Positions 41,461 through 51,900 of a DNA stretch of 64,000 nt are shown piece after piece. Position 1 is the first letter of the stretch. Every line of letters begins with the position of its first letter. Source of the stretch: Prinia subflava (lineage: Eukaryota; Chordata; Aves; Passeriformes; Cisticolidae); assembly GCF_021018805.1 (NCBI RefSeq), contig NC_086247.1:93542140-93606139 (forward strand), in the 5' to 3' direction. The notes beneath the pieces were generated by a model. That model was not told the DNA's origin and made no database searches. It worked only from the letters and a program-made list of their open reading frames with translations. The position numbers were made by a program, and so were the translations under genes.

Positions 41461-42821
41461 TGAAAACAGGGAAGAACAGTTCTGCTTACAGTAACTATCC
41501 TACAAGTTCATCCTGAGTATCTGTTAAACTACAGAGAAGAAGAAAAGCATAAAACCAAGCTTCAAATCAAAACCATCTGCAGTGAATTGAAACAGAGTTG
41601 TAAGGGGCATCAATATGCAAACAATTTTGTCATATTTCAGGAACACCTGTGTCTATACCAGACTCCCTATCATTTTTCAAGATCCCAAACTTGCCAGCTG
41701 CTAGGAGAAGCTGATTCCCTTCTTTCTCCTCAAGTAGAAAAGAATACATTTCCCTAGCCTGTCCCATCACAAAGCATCTCTCTCACTTCTCCAGGTATGG
41801 CCTAAAACTTACCTAGACATGCCTCTCACATATTCATCTTCCCAGACAAGAAATCATTTCCTGAAAACATTCCCCCCTTTCCCCTCCAGCAAATAAATCC
41901 TGTTTATTTTAGCCAGCTCTACAGAGTGATAATATAGTGGTGTCTCCATATCTATACTAGTGCAAGTTCCCATGTCACTTGCCAACCCTCCCTCTCCTTT
42001 GCTTCAGTACAAGTTTTCTCATCTTTCCCTGGCCAGGGAAAAGGATATAAAAACCCAGTTGCCACCCTTGCAGGTGTGCTTGATACATGTTGACTGGTAA
42101 CAGCTGTAGGTTTTGGCTCCCTTCAAACCCAGGGGAGCTGTTCCTCTTCTGACTCAGTTGTCACAGTCACAATTCCACTTTCTTGAGTAAGTCTGATATT
42201 TAAAGAGTCTGGAAGTTACCAACTCCTCTCCTCCCACTGATAGTGAATTAATGTAACCCCAGATAACTGCTGGGTCTGTGTAACTGCATTTGGTGCTAAT
42301 TTCCCAAATGAAAGTTTTTTCAAAAGAATAGCCATAAAGTCCAAACACTATTGTCCAGAAAGTTGGAAAAAAATTCCAAGAGACAACCAAGACCTCTTTT
42401 GCATTTCACATGTACCAGTGTCCCTGACTTTATATTTCCAGGTAGTTTCTGTGATCAGACATTATTAAAAAATTAATGTAATTGTGCTGCCTATCCAAAT
42501 TACTGCACAGAAACATCTTGTGTTGGCATAAAGAATGCATTTGACAATCTTGACACGAAAATGCCCTTTCCCAAATATACTATTGTCTACCTAAGTGACT
42601 AGTATGATTGGAAAATGCATTGAGCTGTAAGGAAGAAGTGGATGAAGGGTGAATTGAAGAATACCATGAAGAGTTATCATTGCAGACTCATAAGACAGGA
42701 GTTGTAGAAAAGCATACTCTAGAATTATACAGAATAGCTGAATCCTATGTGATATTATTGTTCAGATATATATAATATCTGAAGAAATTATTTGAGACTA
42801 TTTAAACAAAAATAAAATGTC

Positions 42822-42839
42822 ATATATATATATATATAA
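42822..42839. repeat. (AT)n microsatellite
   Basis: A short run of AT dinucleotides, about nine units. Confidence 0.9.
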
Positions 42840-42882
42840 TTTTAAGTCTAAATTTCCAAACACAAATCTCTAGTTTGAGGGT

Positions 42883-42964
42883 AAAAATAAAAACCAACCT
42901 ATACCAAACCAACCAAAGAAAACCACCAAAACAAAGCAGCCCAAGGGAAAAAACAAATCACCAT
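42883..42964 (+). repeat. A/C-rich low-complexity tract
   Basis: Nearly all bases on the + strand are A or C (ccaaaccaaccaaag-type units), with a few G or T. It is one of five such tracts of the same polarity in the window. Confidence 0.8.
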
Positions 42965-43078
42965 GCCCAAGGTCTTACCCAAAATATTTACTATCATCTT
43001 TCTAGTTCAGTCCCAGTCTAAAGCTCAGTCTAAGTATTTGAGGTTGAGCTGACAAGAAAACAAATTTCTAATGAAGAA

Positions 43079-43089
43079 AGAACAATATC
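43079..43089 (+). repeat. Left copy of 11-bp direct repeat flanking LTR-like unit
   Basis: agaacaatatc occurs here and again at 43780-43790. The match is exact over 11 bases and stops on both sides. It may be a target-site duplication. Confidence 0.75.
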
Positions 43090-43779
43090 AGAGTCCAGGA
43101 CATCCCTCTGGTTGCCCTGGAGGGTTTGGAGACCCGACAGGGGGGTCTGGGATCTGTACAAGGGTGTCAGCCAGCCTCACACAGAGCCCAGGAGGACACT
43201 GCCTCTGATCCCTGGCCATGGGAATGAATGCCCATGTTGTATGAAGAATCATAAGCTGAGAGAATTCAAAATAAGTAGTACCTAGTTTATCACAGAGGGT
43301 AAATGTAGAATCTAGGATTTTTAGTATATGGGTTTGAAGAGGCAAGATGGAGGAATTGGGGAGTGGTCCTCTCCTCCTTGTTCTTGTTCTCGTCCCCCAT
43401 TTTCTGCTGAGTTGTATCACAAGGATTGGTTTAGAGCAGAAATGACATGTTAACATAGGTAGTAAGTATTGGTAAGATTCTGTAAATAAAAAGGACGTTG
43501 TGGACGGTGGTTGGACCAGGGAAATGGTACATAAGGTCCAGGACCCTCTGATCTGCCCCAGTCTGCTGTGTGTCCTGCTCTGCTGGGGACGCCTGGCAGA
43601 GCTGAGAAAGAACTGAGAGATAGTGAAAGAATAAACAACCTTGGAAACATGGACTGGCAGACTCAGTTTGTCTTCTCTGACTCTGGCACTGGACCTTTCG
43701 GGCAAGAAAAGCTCGAAAAGCCTACATACCTCAGGGAACAGCAACCCTGAGGTGAATCTCAGGGAAAAGAAACCCTGAG
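43090..43779 (+). mobile_element. LTR-like retroelement unit, about 690 bp (probable solo LTR)
   Basis: The 5' part (agtccaggacatccctctgg, then CpG-containing sequence) and the ordered signals are those of an avian retroviral LTR. A TATA-like gtaaataaaaag lies at about 43482-43493 and tacataag at 43528. A CpG-rich leader follows (tggggacgcctggc). A polyadenylation signal aataaa at 43630-43635 is followed by a U5-like segment (cttggaaacatggactggca). The texture resembles songbird ERVK-type LTRs from memory, but the subfamily is not certain. No gag, pol or env sequence adjoins it. Clear TG...CA ends are not visible; the edges given are those of the 11-bp flanking direct repeats. That duplication is longer than the 4-6 bp retroviral integrases make, so the true LTR edges may lie slightly inside. 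A 238-codon antisense frame (43804-43088) runs across it and is not considered a gene. Confidence 0.65.
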
Positions 43780-43780
43780 A
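43729..43780 (+). repeat. Two tandem hairpins (8-bp perfect stems)
   Basis: Hairpin 1 is cctcaggg/ccctgagg at 43729-43736 and 43745-43752. Hairpin 2 is tctcaggg/ccctgaga at 43757-43764 and 43773-43780. Both have 8-base loops, and the two units are related at a spacing of 28 bp. The stem ends co-vary (c-g in one, t-a in the other). They form the 3' edge of the LTR-like unit. Confidence 0.85.
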
Positions 43781-43790
43781 GAACAATATC
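43780..43790 (+). repeat. Right copy of 11-bp direct repeat
   Basis: Exact copy of 43079-43089. It overlaps the last base of hairpin 2. Confidence 0.75.
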
Positions 43791-45095
43791 TGGAAATACA
43801 TCACCCTGAAAGAGATGTCTTAAATCATGCAAAATCATACTCAAGTCTTGTTTGGATATGAAATTCAAAATACCAGATTAGAGGAGAGAGGCATGTGGAA
43901 GAGGAGAGAGGAAGTAAGGAAAAAAGTCAGAAGACTTTAACAAACATTGCTTAGTTTCTAGCTGATCCAGAGAGCAGCAACAGCAGAATATTTTTAAGAT
44001 ACTGTCTCAGACTGTTCATCTCCTGCTGTCCACTAACTGCTTCATGTCCTACTGGCAACTGGCTTCTGTCTTCATTAAGACATAATTGCATCTGAATTTG
44101 ACTTTCTGCTTGAAATTCTGTGCACCCAGCCTTGCTTCCTGACACCAACCCACTATTTGCACTATGAAAGAAGTTCCACAGTGATCACAAAAGCTACAGT
44201 TGCTATGCCATATTTTTCCACCTTTGATATCTTTATTTGAACTATATTCAAAGATTCAGACAGACAGAAGGGCAGCCACAGGAATAAGAGATTATCTGTC
44301 TTTTCCTCTAATTTGTACCCTAAATTAATCATGTCTTGTTTTCTCTGCTTCTCTCACTTGAAACCACTTGCAGAGATCTACTCAGCTGTCTTGCAAGGGT
44401 TTGGGAATGTTTGCAGCCATCATATTGAAGACAACACAGCAGAAGTCAAAGCAGTGCAGCACTTGATGATTTAAAATCTGTCAAATGGAGAGTAGTAGTT
44501 GAGGTTAGAGTAGTAAAGGAAATTTTTTGAGGTGCTGGGAGTACAGTGCTGATCTTCTTTCAATAACAATGGCTTTGCTGTAATCTAAACAGAAAAGGCA
44601 TTATACATTGACCCCCTTAGAAAAAGTCTGGCTTTTGCCCTGATTGACAATTAATTAAATGTTGAAAAGCACCTTGACTGCCCTCACAGCAGGAACCTCT
44701 TCTGCACAAGAGGCAGCAGCACTTGAGCAGCAGCATTCAAGACCATGTGTAGTAAGAAACCCAAGTGGAGATATGGTTAGTCTGCTACCAAGCTAAATGG
44801 AAGGTTCTTGCATGAAAACAAAACTACAAAGTAAGCTGACAAAACCCCAAAGTGTTCCTATTATGTGAAATGACACCCTCATAAAATCTAGAAGGCCATC
44901 CAGAATGCAGCTTTATGGGCAGCCTCTCCACCTCCATCAGGAAACATTATGGGCAGTTACTTCTGTCATGTTCAATCACTTACATGCAGCAGAATATGAA
45001 CAATGCAGTCTCACATATTAAAACTGACATTCTTATGACCCTCACAGAGACCAAAGGATTTCTTGGCAATATTTACTCCTCAAAGGGAAATATTT
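43791..45095. other. Non-coding stretch
   Basis: No gene or nameable repeat is recognised. It is moderately AT-rich, with short frames only. Confidence 0.5.
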
Positions 45096-45213
45096 GGATT
45101 AGTTCAGTTTGTTAAAGCAGGTGCTAAGGTTGTGGGCTTAATCCCTATATTCACTTCAGAATTGCATTTGATGATCCTTGTGAATTCATTCCAGCCCTGA
45201 GGATTTTGTGAAC
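45096..45213 (+). mobile_element. Decayed tRNA-Ile/CR1-tailed SINE (TguSINE1-like)
   Basis: The head (ggattagttcagtttgttaa) follows a tRNA-Ile 5' half with a degraded A box. gggcttaatccc at 45134-45145 corresponds to the B box (ggttcgatccc). The tail (atgatccttgtg, attccagccctgagga, ttttgtga) matches the CR1-type 3' end of the family. Compared with the better copy at 59.4 kb, nine bases covering the anticodon region are missing after tgcta. Substitutions are numerous, so this is an old copy. It has the same orientation as the 59.4-kb copy. Confidence 0.75.
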
Positions 45214-45479
45214 ACTTCCCTTTTTAAATGGCTTTCAACTACTTCAATCCTAACTCCAGAGTCCTTTGAAAGCTGTTTCCCCGTAACATCGCATTTCACC
45301 CTTCTGTCACTTGTCTCGACACTTCTCCTCCTTTGTCCCAAACCAGCAGTTATCCCTACACTGTAAGAGCCACCATCACTCACTGTACCTCAGCACAGGG
45401 CTCAGCTAAAACCTCACAGTAGATCAAGGATGGGTCACTGTGGTGAAGGGAAGTTCATTATGATCACAGAAAATGAATC

Positions 45480-45830
45480 ATGTGGAAATTAGTATCAGAA
45501 GAGACATCAGGAGGTCTCCAACCAGTTTACATCCTTTTTTATTCTGCTTCTATGACTCACAAAAGATCCTGTGTCCATTCTCTTGATAAGCTTCTCAGAT
45601 GTATTGACAGTCTGCTATGAGGTCCTTGTGAAGTCCTCTCTGTAACAGGCTACACGCACAAGTGCTCCAACATCTTAAGGGCCACCTGCTAAACTTGCTC
45701 CAGTTCATCAATATCTTTCTTACATTTGAGGTGCAGAAGGAAAACAGGACTGTTTTGCCTAACAAATGTTGATAGAGAAGGGTAATCATTTCCCTCAATC
45801 CACTGGCAGTGCTTGCCTCTCTGGCTGGCT
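45480..45830 (-). mobile_element. CR1 LINE fragment (end of ORF2 and 3' region), antisense
   Basis: Read on the minus strand, 45830 to about 45595 follows the C-terminal part of the CR1 ORF2 reverse-transcriptase protein. The reading ends with residues like LHKDLIADCQYI, where CR1 typically has L-GDLIA-YQYL. The DNA phrases also line up: tgctccaacatcttaagggcc, tgctccagttcatcaatatc and tttccctcaatccactggca fit the antisense of CR1 consensus in the right order. The sequence is diverged, the frame is broken by stops and indels, and the usual octamer tail is not clear. The fragment is non-functional, and edges are approximate. Confidence 0.8.
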
Positions 45831-45959
45831 CAGTCTCAGGTGACTTCAGTACTTTCTGAGATGTGACTTTCTGCTCTCCATTAGCTAGTAGGACATGAGA
45901 ACCACCTTGCACTTGCAGACCTGTAGCTGAAGAACCAGCCACTCTCCTGGTGCAAAGAA

Positions 45960-46345
45960 AAGGATTAAGCTTCCCATCCTCTCCACCAAACCAAACGGTT
46001 TCTGGCTGTCTCTCCTCTGTGCGGTTGGGAGTTCAGACTCTCATCTCCAGAGGGTCTCTGAAGATCCTCTCAATTACGTTTTTCTTCTTGCCCAGTGGTG
46101 CACATTAGCTGACCTCCTCCAGACTGACCTCAGTGTAGTGACACAGGTCTTCCATCAGCGCACACCTTGTGCAGGCAGGGACAGGATCTCCCTCCGGCCT
46201 AAATTCATCAAGAGGCCCTGGGCAGTTCTCTGTCCCCAGACCTATAGGGTGTCTCCTTCCTTTGGAGCCCCCTCAGGCTCCATGCCCTAGATGAGGGGCC
46301 GTGCTCCAGCAAACACTGGAGACTTTACCCTGTGACACTCCTTGT
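45960..46345. other. GC-rich repeat-like block, unassigned
   Basis: The block is GC-rich and contains CpGs (gtgcggttg, atcagcgcac, cctccggcc, gggccgtg). It sits directly beside the antisense CR1 fragment. The texture suggests another old repeat, perhaps an LTR or an upstream CR1 piece, but no family was recognised. No open frame of note lies within it. Confidence 0.35.
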
Positions 46346-46493
46346 CTGTAGGAGTGCTTGACACCATGCTGAGTCCCATGATGTCGAGCAGACTCAAACC
46401 ACCAGATCTAGTTAAGCAACTGCAAACTGGAACCAACAGTAAACATCAGGCAGTTTTTCTTTTTTTCCAGTATCCTTGTTCTTACTCTGATTT

Positions 46494-46540
46494 TTACTAT
46501 AGAGATATTAAATCTCTGAGATTTAATATCTCTATAGTAA
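46494..46540. repeat. 47-bp perfect palindrome (23-bp arms, single central base)
   Basis: The left arm, 46494-46516, is exactly complementary to the right arm, 46518-46540, around a central T at 46517. No mismatch occurs in either 23-base arm. The arms are AT-rich (core agagatattaaat). The DNA could extrude as a cruciform and the transcript would form a tight hairpin. The loop is too small for a normal pre-microRNA. Confidence 0.95.
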
Positions 46541-48940
46541 TTTTGTCATATTTTGTCGATTTATATAATCTGTAGGTATACTGTACCAGAACTCCACATG
46601 AAGAACTGTGTGTTCCTTCCCCCTTGAGTAGCTTGTACTCTAGACAAAAGCGAGATAAATACTAAGAAGATAAGACCATAACTGAAGATACACTGAGAAA
46701 CGTTATCTTGAGTGTGTATGAACTAGACACTTAGGCACATAAACTCTCCATATGTGCTATTCCATCCTATTGGTAACAACATTAAAAGGGTGCAAATACA
46801 AGAAGGATGATGAGAAAGTTATCAAGCAGCCACAAAATTTCAATTTCTAGTATTCAAGACAACTGAATGCATTTGTTAGGCATGATTTCCACTAAATAAA
46901 TATCTAAGATAAAATATACACTTGCTTTTCAAGTAGTAGATGCATTGCAATGTCTCTGAAAGAAAGCACAACTTCCCACTATTGTTACTGGACTTCAAGT
47001 ATATCTATTCTCCTATAATTAATAATTATTAACATCATATTTAATTGGTATTCTTATTTTGCCAATGGCCTACTGAAGACTTACCATATTAATTAGTAGT
47101 AACAAGACAGTTCTAATCACCCACTGTCATTAATTTCTTAAATATGTACAATAAGATGCACACTAATTGTGACAGGTAATTGGTACCTGCCCACATTCTG
47201 CCTCTTTTGAAATTGCTCTGAAGTAGATCTAAGAATTAATCATCATAAAACTGTACTTTTTAAACTGATTAAAAAACAGCCCTTTCAAACAGCATATTTC
47301 AGAATTTAAGCTGAAAGTTTTTCTTTTATGAGAAGACAAAATTTGTGTGTAGACTTACAGATCTAGTTAGTTATCCATCCAGAAAGGCTGGCGGATTCCA
47401 TCCAGCTACACTTTTTGCTGAAACCCACTGAAGGCTTCAGCCAAAACCAAAAGTCTACTGTCTTCTCCTGGATTTAAAGGAGCTTTGGGTCAAAATATCA
47501 TATCAGGTATGAGAGGCAGTCCTACATACAGTTGCTACACCTTGTGTGGTAACACAGAGGAGAAACACCAATAAGCATTGGGATAAAGATATTTACCAAA
47601 TAAGGAAATTCAAGCCCCTTAACCCACAAGATAAATACAACAGGATTAAACTTCAGCATTTCCACCATAGAAAACTGTTCTCTGTATCTGTCCAAAGTCA
47701 GGCAGAAAGTGTCTTTCTTTCATTCTTGTCTGTTGGAGCTTCTTCCCTTATTATTTGGCTATGCACAGATAAAAGGAAGAATAAATCCGGAATGGGACAT
47801 ACATACAATATTAGGGTTAAAACTCTTGCTCTCATTCTTTCTTTGTGTAAATATTGATTTATTCATACATTTCACTTATGCTGCAAATATTTTAAAATAG
47901 CAAAAGCTCTCCATGCCCCTTTGACTGTCATTGCAGCTCTCCATTGATAAGCAGTGGGGGTGAGTCAGCACAGCAGGGATGGCCGTGTTACAGATACTCA
48001 CTGTGGCCTCATGATTCCTCACGGAACCGTGAAGGAAATTCATCTGGCAGACGCAGGCTGCGTCCCACATTGCCACAGCAAACACAGCCTAATAAAAGCA
48101 GGCAGCTAAATGCAGTGACTGAGAGATGCACACGGGAAACGGCATCCTCTGCACTCATCCATGGTCAGTAAGAAGACACATAATACTAGAACGACTGTAA
48201 ATCCTGCAGTGGGAAGGGGTTGGAGAGGGGGAAAGTAAAAAAGAAAGGAAAGCACCTAACACATAACTAGCCCCTACCAGTAATCAGGTACAACTTTCTG
48301 TATATCCTCAGTCCATTTCCTTTCACAAGCAACTCATTTTTGATGTAAAGTGTTCTGTGCTTTATCTATTTTTAGGCAGTTGCAGATGGGAACAAGGTGA
48401 TCCATGGCAAAAGGAAGCCCTGTGTAAAAGACACGTTCTTCATTTGTGCAAGAGGAAAATTGGTTTTTATGTGTAAGATGACTGTCAGAAGAATGGTCAT
48501 TCCAGTATGCAACATCCTATCAACATATGGTTTGAAATTACACCCTACCTCCTAGTTTGCAGGGTTAAAATATGGATCTTGAGTCTACAACTGTATGATT
48601 GCATAACCAAGCACCTTCCTCTCCTCCCAAAGAACCTTTGGAAGCATATAGCCCATTCAAGTGAAATATTCACACGAGGCTTGCAACATCATAGGTCCTT
48701 GCTTGATATAAGGGCCATGGAAAACAAGTTACAAACCACCGGGCAAACTCTGAGTAAAGAATTTCCCCCCCTCGTTAGATCTGCCAGCTAACAAAAGTTC
48801 ACAGTTGCAGCACACTCTTTTGTCCCTGACTGTCATTTTCAGCAACTCCATTCACACATACAACACACAAGTAAAGTTCAAGCCTGTCTGAATGAAGATA
48901 TCATCAAGCACTAAACAAGAAATAAACAAATACACAAAAC
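46541..48940. other. AT-rich non-coding stretch
   Basis: No gene is recognised. The 103-codon frame at 47546-47857 (+) has no recognisable domain. No clear mobile element was identified. Confidence 0.5.
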
Positions 48941-48994
48941 TTTCTAGATGGTCTCCAACGTCCCTTCCAACACAAATCATCCTCTGATTCAATG
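48941..48994 (+). mobile_element. CR1 LINE 3'-end fragment
   Basis: tttctagatggtctccaacg, tcccttccaacacaaatcat and cctctgattcaatg follow the CR1 3' terminus (ctagatgatctc..., gtcccttccaaccc..., attctatgattct) in order, on the plus strand. Only the last 50-60 bp are recognisable, consistent with the strong 5' truncation typical of CR1. Confidence 0.8.
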
Positions 48995-51900
48995 TCTGAG
49001 TTTTCAAGTCTTACATAGGCCTCCGTAAGACAAAAAGGCAGCTCTAAGAAAACACTTCCAAAATACAACTCATCTATTCTGACCCACAAGATGTTGGGGT
49101 CTAATGAGTCACTCCTTTGCATTCATACTTATGGTAGTCACGGGTATTTGTCAGCCTGACAAAGACATTTTAAAAAGTTAACCACACTGAGGAAGCTGCC
49201 TTTTTTTAAATTTGTTTGTTTGTTTGTTTTCCACTAGTAGGGTTCAAACAGTCTGGATAAAAGCAAGTTGAAGATTTTGCCCACTCCTCTTCCAAAACAC
49301 ACAAGGAAATGTTGCTTATGACCACTTTCACATGCTATCTTGGAGACTTGTTTTTTGTTTAAACAGGTAGTTACACTCAAGAACACCACAGTCCAGATGC
49401 AAAGGCTAAGAAAGGGAGCAGCTGTTGACTTCAGTAGCATTTCCACTGATCCCTGTCCAAAGGCTGCCAGGTGAATCTCATAGCTGAATATAAAATGTCA
49501 CAGGTACTTGGTGCTATCCTTTGCCTTCAACTCTGGCCATCAGGCAAGAAATTCTTATTTTTTTTGAGGGGAACAGATGCAGATGCATAAAGATCAAATA
49601 CAAGCAGCCCAGCCTCTGCCCAATGACTTGCATTTAAATAATCTTGTGAATTTGGAGTTTCCACTGTCTAAATGCTCAGGGTGTGGGAGTATGAGGGAGG
49701 TCTCAGGCATCACGGTAAGGCTATGCATGTATTTTTCTTCCCTCTTCCCTTCATTAACCTTATTTAGCTGTAGCTAAAGGACCTTAAAGGTCTTAAGGAC
49801 CATGCTTCTGCACAGGCTCTCCTCCACAATAATTCCTCTACCCTGGAAGGAGCTTACTCTTCTCCCTGGTCCATTGTCTGAGGGAAGCAGGAGAGGGATG
49901 ATAAAGAACAAACTCTGGAACTGTTTCTGGCCATCAGGACTGGCATGGAGAGCTGCAGCCATGGCTTTTGCCACCACTGGGAGATAGTGGGTATGATTAA
50001 TGCTACTTCAGGGGTGGCTGCCTCCATAAGAACAAAAGCCTTTCTCCCACACGCTCTTACATCTTTTTTGCCTCTGTGAAGATGAACTGAGCTATGTTTG
50101 AAAAAAAAAAAAAAGTCATGTATAGCTAACACACAGTTAATAACCCCCAAAATTCAACCCCTGATGATTCTGTCTCTCTTCAATCCAAATAAGTCAGAAG
50201 GACAAAGAAATAAGATCTGACTAAGCTGAAATATACAGTATACAATAAAAAGTATCACTATAATGCCTTAAGCAGAACACTTGAATTAATTTTTTAAATC
50301 ATGCTTTTTTGATTAGGTCCAGTAAGCCCTGTTTATGGAAGATGACATATCTCTGAAGAGAACTTTTGTAACTAAGAAATGTAGTCTGTTACTCTTAGCT
50401 AAGTGATATTCTCATTCATTTGCTAAGATTTATTTTAAAAGCTACACAAAACTAATAGAAATCTCTTTTGAATTTTAGCATAAAATTATTTTAAAAGTCA
50501 GGAAACCTAGTGCAGTAATAGCATTATCCCAGGCTACAGTCAAACTAGATTTGGAAATGAACATTTCTAATTTTGAACTCAGCACACAAGGGAGTATCCT
50601 CTTCAGTTAACACCTTTTCCAGGCTCCATTTTGATTCCATATTGCTGAAGCAACACATAACTGCTTATACAAGATTCTATATATGGTTTTCAAAATTTCT
50701 TTTCAGGCACAGACCCTATGGATATGTGGCCATGAATTTCCACAGATGCACAGGGATTCTGAGTGCTTGCAGACCAAGACTCTTCAGCCTGAGGGATTTG
50801 AAGAAGCAGTTAACAAAAAGCACTGAGCATCTGCACTCGACAACTGAGGCCAGGCTTTCTTCTGAGAAACTCTGGGCCTCTCTAAGAGCCTGTGTGTGCC
50901 CATAAACACACACAGTCATGTGTGGACTTGCACAATACACACCTATAAACTCACAAGTATCTTTTTCAGGAAGAAATTGCTATTCACAAAATTTTAATGG
51001 AGAGAGATGTCTTACAATATATTGTTAAGTTTCATAGTAATATAGCAGGTACTTGTTATCAACATTTTATCACACACACTCATATCTATCCATATATATC
51101 TTCCATATAGATATTTTATTCTCCTGGAGCTGTCAAAATCAATTATTTTCCCTAAAGGCCATAAGAAGGGATTAACAAAGCAGTTGGAATAAACTCCAGT
51201 CTCTCACTTGTCCAGCAAAGCCTGCAGGGTTTCTGTTATGCTGTGAGAACAGGCTGGTTTGGGTTTTTGCATACAGTTTCAACACCAGACCCAAAACAGG
51301 TAAAATTCACCCAAGGAGAACTTCTTTTTGCACCTTTGAAGGAGAAATTTTGGGTTTCAAGAATGTGGGAATTGACCACCAGAGCTGTTTGTTGAGCATT
51401 GTGACAAAGAGTTTGGCATGAAACTCTACCTCTGGAAATGAGGGAAGAAGTTACTCTTCCACTCTCACTGTATAATGTTCTTCATTTCCTGCTAGACTTC
51501 TACTTCACCGAGTTTCTTGTTCTCTTCTCCCCTGACCTTTATGCAGGAAAATGCAGGATAAGACAGGTAGAACAACGCTGAGGAATCACAGGTTCAATTA
51601 GTGGGCATGCTGAAGTGCCATAAGCCAATCCACCACTGCAACGTGATGACAGAACAGTATTTTCTGTAACAAGTATTTAGAGGAAAAAAAAAAAAAAAAA
51701 AGGAAGCATTTTAGTATAGAGGATAGGAAACTGGGAAACTGGAGGTTTTGTTTGTCTCTTGTTTTAAAACTATTTCAAAAAATTCCTGGACCATGTTCTG
51801 GAAAGAACTCTTCTTCAAAATCCATTTTTTCTTAGAAACCTAAAATGACTTCAGCAAAGAACTAGTCAGCAAAACACACCTATGTGCTATTGACTGAAAG

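Larger units (their letters stand above)
37495..43078. other. AT-rich non-coding stretch
   Basis: No gene is recognised. 38080-38380 is complex AT-rich sequence with homeodomain/FOX-like words (tttaattgc, taatgtaaaca) and no simple repeats, a weak candidate for conserved non-coding DNA. 41215-41460 is a small GC/CpG-richer patch, listed separately. An (AT)n run and an A/C tract at the right end are also listed separately. Confidence 0.5.

Noticed and set aside
46494..46540. microRNA precursor
   Set aside because: The loop is one base, and the stem is perfect and too short. It fits a palindrome, not a pre-microRNA.
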